A stretch of 53,566 bases of DNA, taken from Chloroflexota bacterium (GTDB taxonomy: Bacteria > Chloroflexota > Limnocylindria > Limnocylindrales > CSP1-4). The notes beneath the pieces were generated by a model, which ran no database searches, had not been told where the DNA came from, and saw only the letters and a program-made list of their open reading frames with translations. The translations under genes were made by a program, and so were the position numbers. The stretch lies in assembly GCA_030446555.1 (NCBI GenBank), contig JAUJNA010000002.1, forward strand, positions 159,637 through 213,202, read 5' to 3'. Positions 9,340 through 17,360 of the stretch are shown here, piece after piece. The first letter of the stretch is position 1; every line of letters begins with the position of its first letter.

Positions 9340-10148
9340 ACGAGGGGGATGGGGATGGCCGGCCGGAGGTCATCGTCCTCGATGATGCCGGCGCCATCGC
9401 CATGGAGGCGGCGTCCGGTCTGACCGCGGCCCTGGCGGAGGTGCTCGGCAACGGCGGGGAGGCCGCGCACCTGGCGCTCACGGGGGGATCGTCAGCCACC
9501 GCGCTGTATCTGGAGCTTCGCCGGCCTGAGCGGATCGCAGCGCTCGACTGGTCACGCGTCCATTTCTGGTGGGGCGACGAGCGCTTCGTGCCGCTGGACC
9601 ACCCGGAGTCCAATGCCGGGACCGCGCTCCGGGTGCTCTTCGGCATGGGAAGCGGGCAGACCGATGCCTCCCTGGTGTTCCCGGCGCCGCCCGGGTCCAT
9701 CCATCCGGTGCCCGTGGAGGAGGCACTCGGCGCGGGCGCGGGGGCCGAGAGGGCCGCGGCCTCCTACGAAGGGATCCTGCGCTCGACCGTCGCGTCATGG
9801 GAAGACGATGTGCCGCGTCTGGACGTCGTCCTGCTCGGGGTGGGCCCCGACGGACACATCCTGTCGGTCTTCCCGGGCAGTCCCGCTCTGTCAGCGCGAA
9901 CCCCCCTGGCCATGGGCATCGAGGCACCCCGGCACGTGACGCCCCATGTGGGGCGCATCACGCTCTCACCGCGGATGCTGGAAGCCGCCGGGACGATCCT
10001 GGTGATGGCGCCTGGCGGCGGCAAGGCAGGCATCGTGGCCCAGGTGCTGCAGGGAGAACGGGACCCGGTGCGCTGGCCGGCACAGCTGGCGGTGCGTCGG
10101 AACGCCGCCTGGCTGCTGGACCGGGAGAGCGCCGCCCAGCTGCGCTGA
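9336..10148 (+). CDS. pgl: 6-phosphogluconolactonase
   Basis: Hydrolyses 6-phosphogluconolactone, closing the oxidative branch. The 270-residue product shows LALTGGSSATALYLEL (phosphate-binding loop), WGDERFVPLDHPESNAG near residue 78 and GVGPDGHILSVFPG near 167, which is the NagB/Pgl active-site pattern. I chose the GTG at 9336, which overlaps the opcA stop (GTGA), because the reading frame upstream lies antisense or out of frame to opcA and shows no homology. It is the last pentose-phosphate gene of the operon and is 14 bases before the permease gene. Confidence 0.9.
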   Translation: MNEGDGDGRPEVIVLDDAGAIAMEAASGLTAALAEVLGNGGEAAHLALTGGSSATALYLELRRPERIAALDWSRVHFWWGDERFVPLDHPESNAGTALRVLFGMGSGQTDASLVFPAPPGSIHPVPVEEALGAGAGAERAAASYEGILRSTVASWEDDVPRLDVVLLGVGPDGHILSVFPGSPALSARTPLAMGIEAPRHVTPHVGRITLSPRMLEAAGTILVMAPGGGKAGIVAQVLQGERDPVRWPAQLAVRRNAAWLLDRESAAQLR

Positions 10149-10162
10149 GCAGGGATCCATCG

Positions 10163-10957
10163 ATGGACGAGGCCCTGCTCCTGACCGCGCTCTTCTGTGG
10201 CACGGCCGTCCTCTACTCGTCGGTGGGGCACGCCGGCGCATCGGGATACCTGGCTGTGATGGGTCTCGTGGGCCTACCGGGGGCGGTGATGAAGCCGACC
10301 GCGCTGGTCCTGAACCTCTTCGTGGCCAGCGTCGTGACGATCCGTTTCGCGGCGGCCGGTCTGGTCGACTGGCGCCGGCTGGCGCCGTTCCTTGCCGGCT
10401 CCGTCCCGTTCGCCTTCCTGGGTGGCGCCGTGTCGCTGCCCGGCACGCTCTACCGCGTGCTCGTGGGCTTCGTGCTGGTGCTGGCGGCCGCTCGGCTGCT
10501 CCGAACGGCGAGCGAAGCGGGGCGGGAGAGCGCGATCGACGCGGTGCAGGACACCCAGGGGCGTTCGAGCCGGTACGGGACCATCCAGCCGCCGCCTCCC
10601 CGCGCCCCGGTCGCGGCGGGGGTCGGTGCCGGGGTCGGGACGCTGGCGGGGCTCACGGGCACCGGTGGAGGCATCTTCCTCACGCCCATCCTGCTCTTCG
10701 CCGGCTGGGCGACCACGCGGATGGCTGCCGGGATGTCGGCGGCATTCATCCTGGCCAACTCCGCAGCCGGCCTGGCCGGCAACATCATCAGCGTGCGTGC
10801 CGTCCCGGCCTCCATCCCGCTGTGGGTGGCGGCGGTCATGGTCGGCGCCCTGATCGGCTCATCGCTTGGCACGCACAGGCTGGGCACACCAGCGCTCCGG
10901 CGCCTGCTGGCGACGGTGCTGCTGGTGGCGGGACTCAAGCTGATCGTGCTGCCGTGA
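10163..10957 (+). CDS. TauE/SafE-family membrane permease
   Basis: Predicted inner-membrane protein of 264 residues with about eight hydrophobic segments in two halves, the internal duplication typical of the TauE/SafE family. Family motifs are SSVGHAGASGYLAVMGL near the N terminus and AGLTGTGGGIFLTPILLF in the second half. Known members export sulfite or sulfoacetate, or move other organic anions; the substrate here is unknown. The ATG at 10163 was chosen because the open frame upstream overlaps pgl and shows no membrane segments. It follows pgl by 14 bases and is probably co-transcribed, though a link with sugar metabolism is not evident. Confidence 0.82.
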   Translation: MDEALLLTALFCGTAVLYSSVGHAGASGYLAVMGLVGLPGAVMKPTALVLNLFVASVVTIRFAAAGLVDWRRLAPFLAGSVPFAFLGGAVSLPGTLYRVLVGFVLVLAAARLLRTASEAGRESAIDAVQDTQGRSSRYGTIQPPPPRAPVAAGVGAGVGTLAGLTGTGGGIFLTPILLFAGWATTRMAAGMSAAFILANSAAGLAGNIISVRAVPASIPLWVAAVMVGALIGSSLGTHRLGTPALRRLLATVLLVAGLKLIVLP

Positions 10958-11339
10958 GCGCCCGTGGGTCCCTGGCAGCCGCACTGGATCGCATAGAGCA
11001 AGCGATGCCGCTGTGACCGGCATATCGGTGCCAAGGGCCACACAAGCAGGTGGCCAAGCACTCGTACAGCGACGGGCCTGAGCACGAACCGCTCGAAAGG
11101 AGGAAGCGACCCACCGTCGGGCACTGCGCGAGGCGCCTTGGGGCCTCGGTGATGCCTCATATGCCGGTGTGAGCGGTATCGCCATCCCTTGCCGTATCGC
11201 GGTCGCCTTGCCGCCCGTGATGACTCCCGCGCGCCGATCGATCCTGCTGCCCTGAAGTCGGTCGCGATCCGCCCGGTCGTGGGTCGCGTACACCGCTACA
11301 GTGCCGGCAGGCCCCGCACCGCACCCGGAGGTAGGACGG
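10958..11339 (+). other. Non-coding gap before the Rieske protein gene
   Basis: About 380 bases without a convincing gene. It holds a far-spaced inverted pair (CCGGCATAT at 11017-11025 and ATATGCCGG at 11159-11167), a -10-like TACAGT at 11296-11301, and a strong ribosome-binding site (GGAGG, 11327-11331) for the next gene. No terminator with a T-run is visible after the permease. Confidence 0.5.
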
Positions 11340-12215
11340 ATGCTCGCTCGTTTCTTCACGCGCCTCATCGATGCCCAGTCGGTCTGGGCCCGGCCGCTCG
11401 GCGACTTCAATGGCCGCCTCCTGTCGGCGATCTTCCGCCCGCTCGGGTCCGTCAAGGACTTCCTGAACGGCAAGTGGCTGGGTCACGCGCTCCATCCGGC
11501 GCTGACCGACCTGCCCATCGGCATGTACACGCTGGTCATCCTCTTCGACGTCCTGGACCTGCGCCAGGCGGCGGATATCGCGCTCGTGGTGGGCATCCTG
11601 TCCCACGCCGCGGCGGCTCTCGCCGGTTTCGCCGACTACACCGACACGGACGGCAAGCCGCGCGTGGTCGCGACCGTCCACGCGACAGCGATGAGCCTGG
11701 GGATCATCACCTACATCGTCTCGCTCGCGGTGCGCCTGGGCGACCCCGTGGACCGGACGCTGCCCATCGTGCTCTCGCTGGTCGGGTACGGCCTGGTCAT
11801 CGTGGGCGCGTACATCGGCGGCGAGGTCGTCTACACGCTGGGCAACATGGTCAACCGGCACGCCTGGCGTTTCGGGGCGACGGCCAAGTGGCAGGCGCTC
11901 GACGTGACCGACATCCCCGAGGGCGTGCCCGTCAAGGCCAGGGCCGGGGCTCAGACACTCGTCCTCGTTCGCCAGGGCGAGACGGTGAACGCCCTGCACG
12001 AGGTGTGCGCCCATGCCGGCGGCCCGCTCTCGGAAGGCACCGTCGTCGACGGGTGCATCGAGTGCCCCTGGCACGGGTCCCGGTTCGAGCTCACGACCGG
12101 CTACCGGAAGCGCGGCCCGACGACGTTCGACCAGCCGCGCTACGAAGTACGGCGAGCGGAGACGGGCGGGTGGGAGGTCCTTCGTGTCAGCGCGGGGAGC
12201 GGCGGGGAGCCCTGA
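11340..12215 (+). CDS. DUF2231 membrane domain fused to a Rieske [2Fe-2S] domain
   Basis: The N-terminal two thirds are a four-helix membrane domain of the DUF2231 type (GHALHPALTDLPIGMYT, followed by hydrophobic spans). The last about 100 residues are a Rieske domain whose ligands are all present: C223-A-H225 and C242-P-W-H245, giving the C-x-H...C-x-x-H pattern of Rieske ferredoxins. The arrangement suggests a membrane-anchored electron carrier, with the cluster probably on the cytoplasmic face, but the partner is not in the neighbourhood. I chose ATG 11340, 8 bases after GGAGG, over an in-frame GTG at 11301. The protein is about 291 residues. Confidence 0.88.
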   Translation: MLARFFTRLIDAQSVWARPLGDFNGRLLSAIFRPLGSVKDFLNGKWLGHALHPALTDLPIGMYTLVILFDVLDLRQAADIALVVGILSHAAAALAGFADYTDTDGKPRVVATVHATAMSLGIITYIVSLAVRLGDPVDRTLPIVLSLVGYGLVIVGAYIGGEVVYTLGNMVNRHAWRFGATAKWQALDVTDIPEGVPVKARAGAQTLVLVRQGETVNALHEVCAHAGGPLSEGTVVDGCIECPWHGSRFELTTGYRKRGPTTFDQPRYEVRRAETGGWEVLRVSAGSGGEP

Positions 12216-12239
12216 GCAGGGGTCGCCACGGATGGACCG

Positions 12240-13157
12240 TCACGCACGCGCCACGGCGATGAGCGCCACGGCCACCATGGCCAGCAGGACGCCCGCGATC
12301 CGGATCCGAGCCAGTCGTTCACCGAGGAACACGCGCGCGAGGACCGCCGTGACCACCGGGTAGAGCGAGGAGAGGACGACCGCGACCGGAAGGTCGCCCG
12401 AGGCATCGGCCACGATGAAGAAGAGGTTGCCTCCCAGGTCGCCCAGGCCGGCCAGCACGATGAGGGGCACGACCGCCAGCGGGGCGCGCAAGGAAGGCCG
12501 GCGGCCGGCCGTCGTGAGCACCACGAGGAACGCCGAGATCACCGCGATGCCCGCCAGCCGCACGACGAGGATGGGCCACCACGTCTCGCCGCCCGCCAAG
12601 CGCGACTGGTCGATGGCCAGGAAGAACGTGGCGAATCCGAGACCGGCGGCCAGGACCAGACCCAGCTCCGTGGCCCGGCGGCCCTGCCGTGGAGAGCGGT
12701 GGTTCGCCACCGCCGGTCCGTCCGGGAGGCTTATGAGGACCACGGCCGCCAGGGCGGCCACGATGCCCATGATCAGCAAGGGTCCCGCTGGCTCGCCGGC
12801 GACCAGTCCCACGAGGGCGGGGATGGCTGCGCCCACCAGCGCCGCCAGCGGAGCGACGAGACCCATCGTGCCCCGGGAGAGCGCGAGGTAGAAACAGCCC
12901 AGCCCGCCCACGCCACAGCCGCCCGCCACCGCCGCCCATGCCAGGGCAGCGGCGGGTGGGTACGGCTCCCCTGCGTACAGCAGCACCAGGGCCGTGGCCA
13001 CGAGCCCGACGAGCTGTCCGGCGGCCAGGGTCGTCGTCACGCTCCCGAGACGGCTGGAGATGCCGCCCGAGAAGTCGCCGATGCCCCAACAGAGCGCGGA
13101 GGCGAGGGCGGGAAGCGAGGTCGGCAGGGTCAGTGGCCCCCGGGTTCGGTGTCCCAC
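12240..13157 (-). CDS. EamA/DMT-family transporter
   Basis: Integral membrane protein with about ten hydrophobic segments in two EamA repeats. Typical pieces are ALCWGIGDFSGG in the first helix, FYLALSRGTMGLVAPLAAL closing repeat one, and LSSLYPVVTAVLARVFLGERL closing repeat two. Members export metabolites or drugs, and the substrate is unknown. The start is uncertain: the frame is open far upstream, but the sequence becomes non-homologous before the GTG at 13157, which overlaps the 3' end of the split ATPase gene (stop at 13130). No Shine-Dalgarno is visible there, so coupling to the upstream gene is possible. Confidence 0.82.
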   Translation of the reverse strand: MGHRTRGPLTLPTSLPALASALCWGIGDFSGGISSRLGSVTTTLAAGQLVGLVATALVLLYAGEPYPPAAALAWAAVAGGCGVGGLGCFYLALSRGTMGLVAPLAALVGAAIPALVGLVAGEPAGPLLIMGIVAALAAVVLISLPDGPAVANHRSPRQGRRATELGLVLAAGLGFATFFLAIDQSRLAGGETWWPILVVRLAGIAVISAFLVVLTTAGRRPSLRAPLAVVPLIVLAGLGDLGGNLFFIVADASGDLPVAVVLSSLYPVVTAVLARVFLGERLARIRIAGVLLAMVAVALIAVARA

Positions 13158-14080
13158 AGGCTGGGTGGTGCCTCGACCGGCTCCGGGCCGACCGCGCGAC
13201 CGACGGTACCGCCGGTCACCCGTCGAGCGGCGGGGATCGGCTGGGCGTGGGGCAGCGCCTGCGGCATGGGGTGATCGGCTGTCGCTGCGATGAGCTGCTC
13301 CCACCGGTCCGGCGACGTGCCGTTCGTGGCCTCGGGCGGTCGGTCCTCCGCGACGTCACGGGCAGCCGGGGCGGGCAGCTCGACCACCCGATCGGCGAGC
13401 TCGTCGTACCGCTCGGAACAGGTCAGGTAGACGACCTGGTGGTCCCGCGCGATCCGCTTCAGCAGCTCCACCGATCGCCGGGCACGCTCGTCGTCGAAGG
13501 TCACGAACGGATCGTCGAAGACGAGCGGCGGCCGGCGTCCCTGGGTCACCTGGCGCACCAGGCCCAGACGCGCCGCGAGGTACACCTGGTCGACCGTGCC
13601 TCGGGACAGGGTCCTCACGTCCACCCAGTCATCCGCTTCGACAGAGAAGACCCTCAGCCGGAGCTCGTTCTCATCGACCTTGACGCGGCGGTAGCGGCCG
13701 CCGGTGATGACGGCCACGTCCGCGCCCATCCCCTGCTCCAGGAACCGGGCTGCCTTCTGCATCGTGGCCTGCTCGGCAGCATCGAGACAGGCGAGTGCGG
13801 TCTCGTAGACGCGCGTGCGCCGCTCGCTGGCGACCAGGGCGGCACGAGTGGCGGCCAGCCGCTCCGTCGTGCTCGCCACCACCTCCGCGTCCACCGCGTT
13901 GGCGTCCACGCGCGCCCTGGCCCCGGCCTCGACCGCCACGGCCGACTCCCGCTCGGCACGGATGCGGTCCACCGCCGCTTCGGCTCGCCGGAGGTGCGCA
14001 TCGGGCTCGGCACCCACGGCGCCCATGCCGGCGAGGGCGTGGCGCGCCTCGTCGGCCATGGCGGCCATCCGGTCGCGCAT
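13130..14080 (-). CDS. YhaN/SbcC-like AAA ATPase, C-terminal part (split by a frameshift)
   Basis: This frame carries the second half of an SMC-like ATPase: a coiled-coil rich in Ala/Glu/Arg, the ABC signature region as LSRGTVDQVYLAARLGL, and the Walker B with catalytic acid as LVFDDPFVTFDDERA. The last 60 residues are Pro/Ala-rich and probably disordered. The first in-frame ATG is at 14080, but homology runs on without a start to about 14171 in this frame (residues IERLGAEYRGLL just after the break). It is therefore not an independent gene but the continuation of the upstream frame, offset by one base. Confidence 0.8.
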   Translation of the reverse strand: MRDRMAAMADEARHALAGMGAVGAEPDAHLRRAEAAVDRIRAERESAVAVEAGARARVDANAVDAEVVASTTERLAATRAALVASERRTRVYETALACLDAAEQATMQKAARFLEQGMGADVAVITGGRYRRVKVDENELRLRVFSVEADDWVDVRTLSRGTVDQVYLAARLGLVRQVTQGRRPPLVFDDPFVTFDDERARRSVELLKRIARDHQVVYLTCSERYDELADRVVELPAPAARDVAEDRPPEATNGTSPDRWEQLIAATADHPMPQALPHAQPIPAARRVTGGTVGRAVGPEPVEAPPSLWDTEPGGH

Positions 14081-14133
14081 CCGCGCCGCGTCATCGTGCG
14101 CATCCGGGCGCTGGGAGGCCTCGGGTGCGTCTG

Positions 14134-15459
14134 TCAGCAGGCCCCGGTACTCGGCGCCCAGCCGCTCGATCCCATGCCGAGGACAGCGAGCTGTGCATCG
14201 CGTTCGCCGGCGATGGCTCGCAGTCGCTCCTCCACGTCAGCGCGGTCACGCGACCGAGCACCGATGCGATCATCGCGTCCCTCGTCCTGCAGCCGCTCTC
14301 CCGAGGCCCGCCACCGCAGGCGCAGGAGGGCAAGCGAGGCTCCCACGGCGGCGACCATGAAGAGCGCGCCGATCGCCAGGCCCACGGTGCCGCCAAGCCC
14401 CGTCGCCGCGACGAAGGCCCCGATCGCGAGAAGGAGGGGCAGCACCGGCAGGAGGGCGGCGCCTCGCCCGGGTGGGCTGGCTGCGACTGCTCCCGACGGT
14501 GCCGGCGACGCCTCGGGCTGCGTGGCCAGTTCCGCACGCCGCTCCGAGATCTCGTATTCCAGGTCCCGCAGACGCTCCACCCCGTTGCGCAGAACGGGCA
14601 GGGGCGTCGTGCTCGGGTGGCTCGTCTCGGCGGCGGCGATCTCCCCGCTGAGCTCCGACGCGCGGCGGTACCGGCGGTACTCCGCGTCGGCCTTGCCCAG
14701 TCGGTCCTGGGCTGCCACGGCCCGCTCCGCGGCATCCAGCTCCGCCGCGGCCCGGGCGAGGCGGCCATCGAGCGACTCGCGGCGCGCTCGTGCCTCGGCC
14801 AGCGCGCTCCGGTCACGCGACAGGGCAGCCAGCGCCGCCTCCCCTGTCGCAGCGTCGGCCGCGAGCCGTGAAACGGCATCGCGAGCCTGCTTCAGCGGGC
14901 CCGGGTTCTTGGCACCCTCGGAGCGGTACCGGGAGATCGCGTCCTGGAGCTTACGGCGAGCCGCCCACGTGCCCCGGTCGGCACCGCTCATCGACTGTTG
15001 GAGCCGGTCACGAAGGGCACCCTCATCACGGTCCAGGTCGGCCAGCTCGGCGTGGCGGATGCAGGCCGTGGAGCGGAAGAACCGCTCCGACGGCAGGCCC
15101 GTGAGCTCCGCCAGCCGGCGGTCCACGAGAGCCGGGTCGGTATGCACCTCACCGTCGAGCTCCAGCTCCGCCGTGCCGCGCGAGCCCGCGAAGGCCTTCG
15201 TCACTCGACCCGCGAGCCCGTCGTGCTGGAAGCGGAGCTCCACATGCGGGACAGCGTCGGGCTGTCCCCATGGACGCACGCTCTCCGTCTCCGCAGCGGT
15301 GGAGGTGGGCCTGCGGAAGAGCGCCATCTCGAGCGCACGCTGGACCGTCGTCTTGCCGGCCTCGTTGGGACCCCGGATGACGGTCAGGCCCTCTGCGAAC
15401 CGGAGCTCCAGGGAGGCGTGCCGTTGGAAGTCGGTGAGACGAAGGCTCGTCAGCCGCAT
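14134..15459 (-). CDS. YhaN/SbcC-like AAA ATPase, N-terminal part (split by a frameshift)
   Basis: Starts with the nucleotide-binding head (LTSLRLTDFQRH, Walker A GPNEAGKTT at 30-38), then a long coiled-coil, then a markedly hydrophobic stretch of about 45 residues near 340-385. Such membrane-like segments occur in the coiled-coil of YhaN proteins. The last 16 residues before the stop at 14134 do not fit the family. Adding one base near 14171-14173, in the run GGG/CCC, would join it to the downstream frame and give a single ATPase of roughly 760 residues with both Walker motifs. Start ATG overlaps the stop of the nuclease gene (TGATG), so the two subunits are coupled. Confidence 0.82.
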   Translation of the reverse strand: MRLTSLRLTDFQRHASLELRFAEGLTVIRGPNEAGKTTVQRALEMALFRRPTSTAAETESVRPWGQPDAVPHVELRFQHDGLAGRVTKAFAGSRGTAELELDGEVHTDPALVDRRLAELTGLPSERFFRSTACIRHAELADLDRDEGALRDRLQQSMSGADRGTWAARRKLQDAISRYRSEGAKNPGPLKQARDAVSRLAADAATGEAALAALSRDRSALAEARARRESLDGRLARAAAELDAAERAVAAQDRLGKADAEYRRYRRASELSGEIAAAETSHPSTTPLPVLRNGVERLRDLEYEISERRAELATQPEASPAPSGAVAASPPGRGAALLPVLPLLLAIGAFVAATGLGGTVGLAIGALFMVAAVGASLALLRLRWRASGERLQDEGRDDRIGARSRDRADVEERLRAIAGERDAQLAVLGMGSSGWAPSTGAC

Positions 15460-16655
15460 CAGACCAGCGTGACCCGCTTGGGGTCATCGAGGAGCGCGTG
15501 CAGCAGGTGGAGTGCCTCCCGGTGCTCAGCCGCCAGCTCGTGGGCACCGGCCGCCTCAGCCGCAGCGATGCGCGCCCCAAGATCGCGGGTGAACGCTCCG
15601 GCGATCGTGTCGGGTGGCGGCAGCGGGCCCTCGGGAAGGGCGGCGATCGAGGTGTCGCGGATGCGCACCTTGAAGAAGCCTGTCTGCAGCTGTCGCTCCA
15701 GCTCGTCGGCGTCCAGGTCGAGCGAGTCACGCGCCACGCCCACCAGGCGCACGTCGAGCACGAGGTCCGGGTCGGCCATGGACAGGAGCCGCTTCGCGAG
15801 ATCGGCCTGCGAGACGACATCGGCGACGTCGACATCCGCCCCCCGGAAGCGTGTCCGGCCCACGGTGATCGGCTCGATGTGGACCCTGGGCCGGGCGCTT
15901 CGCGTCCCTGACGCCTCGCTGCCCGTCCCGTCGAGCGTGACCAGGAGGACATGGCCCGCGCCATCCTGGTCGACCGCCACCGGCTCCGGCGCGCCGGCGT
16001 AGGCCCACGTCGTCGCTCCGAACCTGCCATGGCGCATCGAGTGCCAGTGGCCGAGCGCGAGGTAGTCGAGACCACTCGCGGCGATCTCCTGCGGCGTGAA
16101 GAGCACGTCGTCCGACTCCACCTTGCCCTCCACCCGCAGCGAGCCGTGGATCATCCCGACCCGGCAGCGCGCCCGGTCATCCATCGGCGCGGTGAACGCG
16201 TGGAGCGGGCTCTGCGGCTGCTTCTTGGTGGGGAAGACCCGTCCGTGCACGACCATGTCCAGGTCGGCGAACGACACCTCCGGGTGCTCCGGCGTCAGCA
16301 CCGTCAGGAGGTCGGATCCAGCGGGCAGTCCGGCCATGGCCGGTAGATCGAAGGCACGGTAGATGGACGTCGAGTCGTAGCAGTCGTGCGTGCCCGGGAT
16401 GATGACCGAGCGGATGTGCCGCTTTGCGAGGCGCTCGAGCTCACCCACCGCGCGCTCCACGGAGCGCCGTGGCTGGGCGTTGGAGTCGAACAGATCACCA
16501 CAGATCAGCACGACATCCGCCCCTCGCGCGATGGCGGTGTCGATGGCTCGCGAGAACGCGGCGAACTGGCGCTCGCGCTGCTCGGCGGCGACCTCTCCCA
16601 GGTCGTCGTGCCGCGCGCCGAGGTGGACGTCCGCCAGGTGCAGCAGCCGGACCAT
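15459..16655 (-). CDS. SbcD/YhaO-like DNA repair exonuclease (metallophosphoesterase)
   Basis: Calcineurin-like phosphoesterase of 398 residues. Metal-binding motifs are present in order: LHLADVHLG (Asp and His), ICGDLFDSN (GD), IPGTHDCYD (GNH-type, here GTH), GMIHGS and LGHWH near the end of the catalytic domain. In the SbcCD/Mre11-Rad50 and Bacillus YhaO-YhaN pairs, this subunit is the nuclease and the neighbouring ATPase drives it; the same order and overlap are seen here. The C-terminal 150 residues form the capping region that contacts the ATPase coiled-coil base. Start ATG at 16655, 9 bases after a -10 box. Confidence 0.9.
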   Translation of the reverse strand: MVRLLHLADVHLGARHDDLGEVAAEQRERQFAAFSRAIDTAIARGADVVLICGDLFDSNAQPRRSVERAVGELERLAKRHIRSVIIPGTHDCYDSTSIYRAFDLPAMAGLPAGSDLLTVLTPEHPEVSFADLDMVVHGRVFPTKKQPQSPLHAFTAPMDDRARCRVGMIHGSLRVEGKVESDDVLFTPQEIAASGLDYLALGHWHSMRHGRFGATTWAYAGAPEPVAVDQDGAGHVLLVTLDGTGSEASGTRSARPRVHIEPITVGRTRFRGADVDVADVVSQADLAKRLLSMADPDLVLDVRLVGVARDSLDLDADELERQLQTGFFKVRIRDTSIAALPEGPLPPPDTIAGAFTRDLGARIAAAEAAGAHELAAEHREALHLLHALLDDPKRVTLV

Positions 16656-16664
16656 GATGTGTCC

Positions 16665-16670
16665 ATCGTA
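16665..16670 (-). promoter_or_regulatory. -10 box TACGAT of the nuclease-ATPase operon, leaderless start
   Basis: TACGAT on the minus strand ends 9 bases before the ATG at 16655, which fits a transcript starting at about the start codon. No Shine-Dalgarno is present. Confidence 0.45.
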
Positions 16671-16903
16671 CGACCCGGAGGGTCCCCGCGCCCTGTCTCG
16701 ACCACCCCGTCGGACGAACGGTGCTAGGCTTCAGGGAGCATCCGGTGCGCCCCAGACAGGGACCTCGGCAGAGCACCTGGGACGCGCGGCGCCCGGCCCT
16801 CCCCGACGCCACGCCTCAGTTTCGCGCTGCCGCCTGACGGGACGACGGGGTGCTGGAGGAGGTCCCGGCTGCTCTTCGGCTGCCCCCAGGGAGGTCTGTG
16901 CTC

Positions 16904-17245
16904 GTGTCCTACACCGATCGCAACGTGATGTGCCTTGATTGCGGCGTCGAGTTCATCCACTCGGCCGCCGACCAGGAGTTCTATGCCCAGAAGGGCTTCG
17001 CCTCTGATCCCAAGCGCTGTGCCAGCTGTCGCGCGACCCGCCGAACGATGCGCGAGTCGAGCAGCTACGACGTCCGCGATATCGGCGGACCGCGCGGGTA
17101 CGAGCGGGGCGACTACCGGCCGGCGCGCGAGTACTTCGCGGTCATCTGCTCCAAGTGCGGCAATGCCGCGCAGGTGCCCTTCAAGCCGCGCATGGACAAG
17201 CCGGTCTACTGCTCCGACTGCTTCCGCCAGGAGCAGGCCGTCTGA
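16904..17245 (+). CDS. Zinc-ribbon domain protein
   Basis: Small protein of 113 residues with two treble-clef/zinc-ribbon-like units. The first has CLDCG and, about 30 residues later, CASCRATRR; the second has CSKCGNAAQVPFKP then YCSDCFRQ. This matches a conserved actinobacterial/chloroflexal family annotated only as zinc-ribbon domain protein. The CxxC pairs suggest two structural Zn sites and possible nucleic-acid or protein binding; the function is unknown. A GGGAGG (16889-16894) is 9 bases from the GTG at 16904, so I prefer this over an upstream GTG at 16850. A -10-like TAGGCT at 16725 could be its promoter. Confidence 0.8.
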   Translation: MSYTDRNVMCLDCGVEFIHSAADQEFYAQKGFASDPKRCASCRATRRTMRESSSYDVRDIGGPRGYERGDYRPAREYFAVICSKCGNAAQVPFKPRMDKPVYCSDCFRQEQAV

Positions 17246-17360
17246 TCGGGACGCCGTCACCCACGGGTGGGCCCTTACCGGCCGAGAGTAGACTGCGGAG
17301 CTCGGGGGAAGCCCGGTCCGGTGGACCGTTCCGTTACCCGCCACCCAGGAGCGATGAGCC

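Noticed and set aside
12938-15472. 844-codon plus-strand open frame opposite the YhaN/SbcC-like gene
   Set aside because: It is only the antisense of coiled-coil codons and contains long Ser/Arg/Ala runs; both ATPase halves on the minus strand carry clear motifs.
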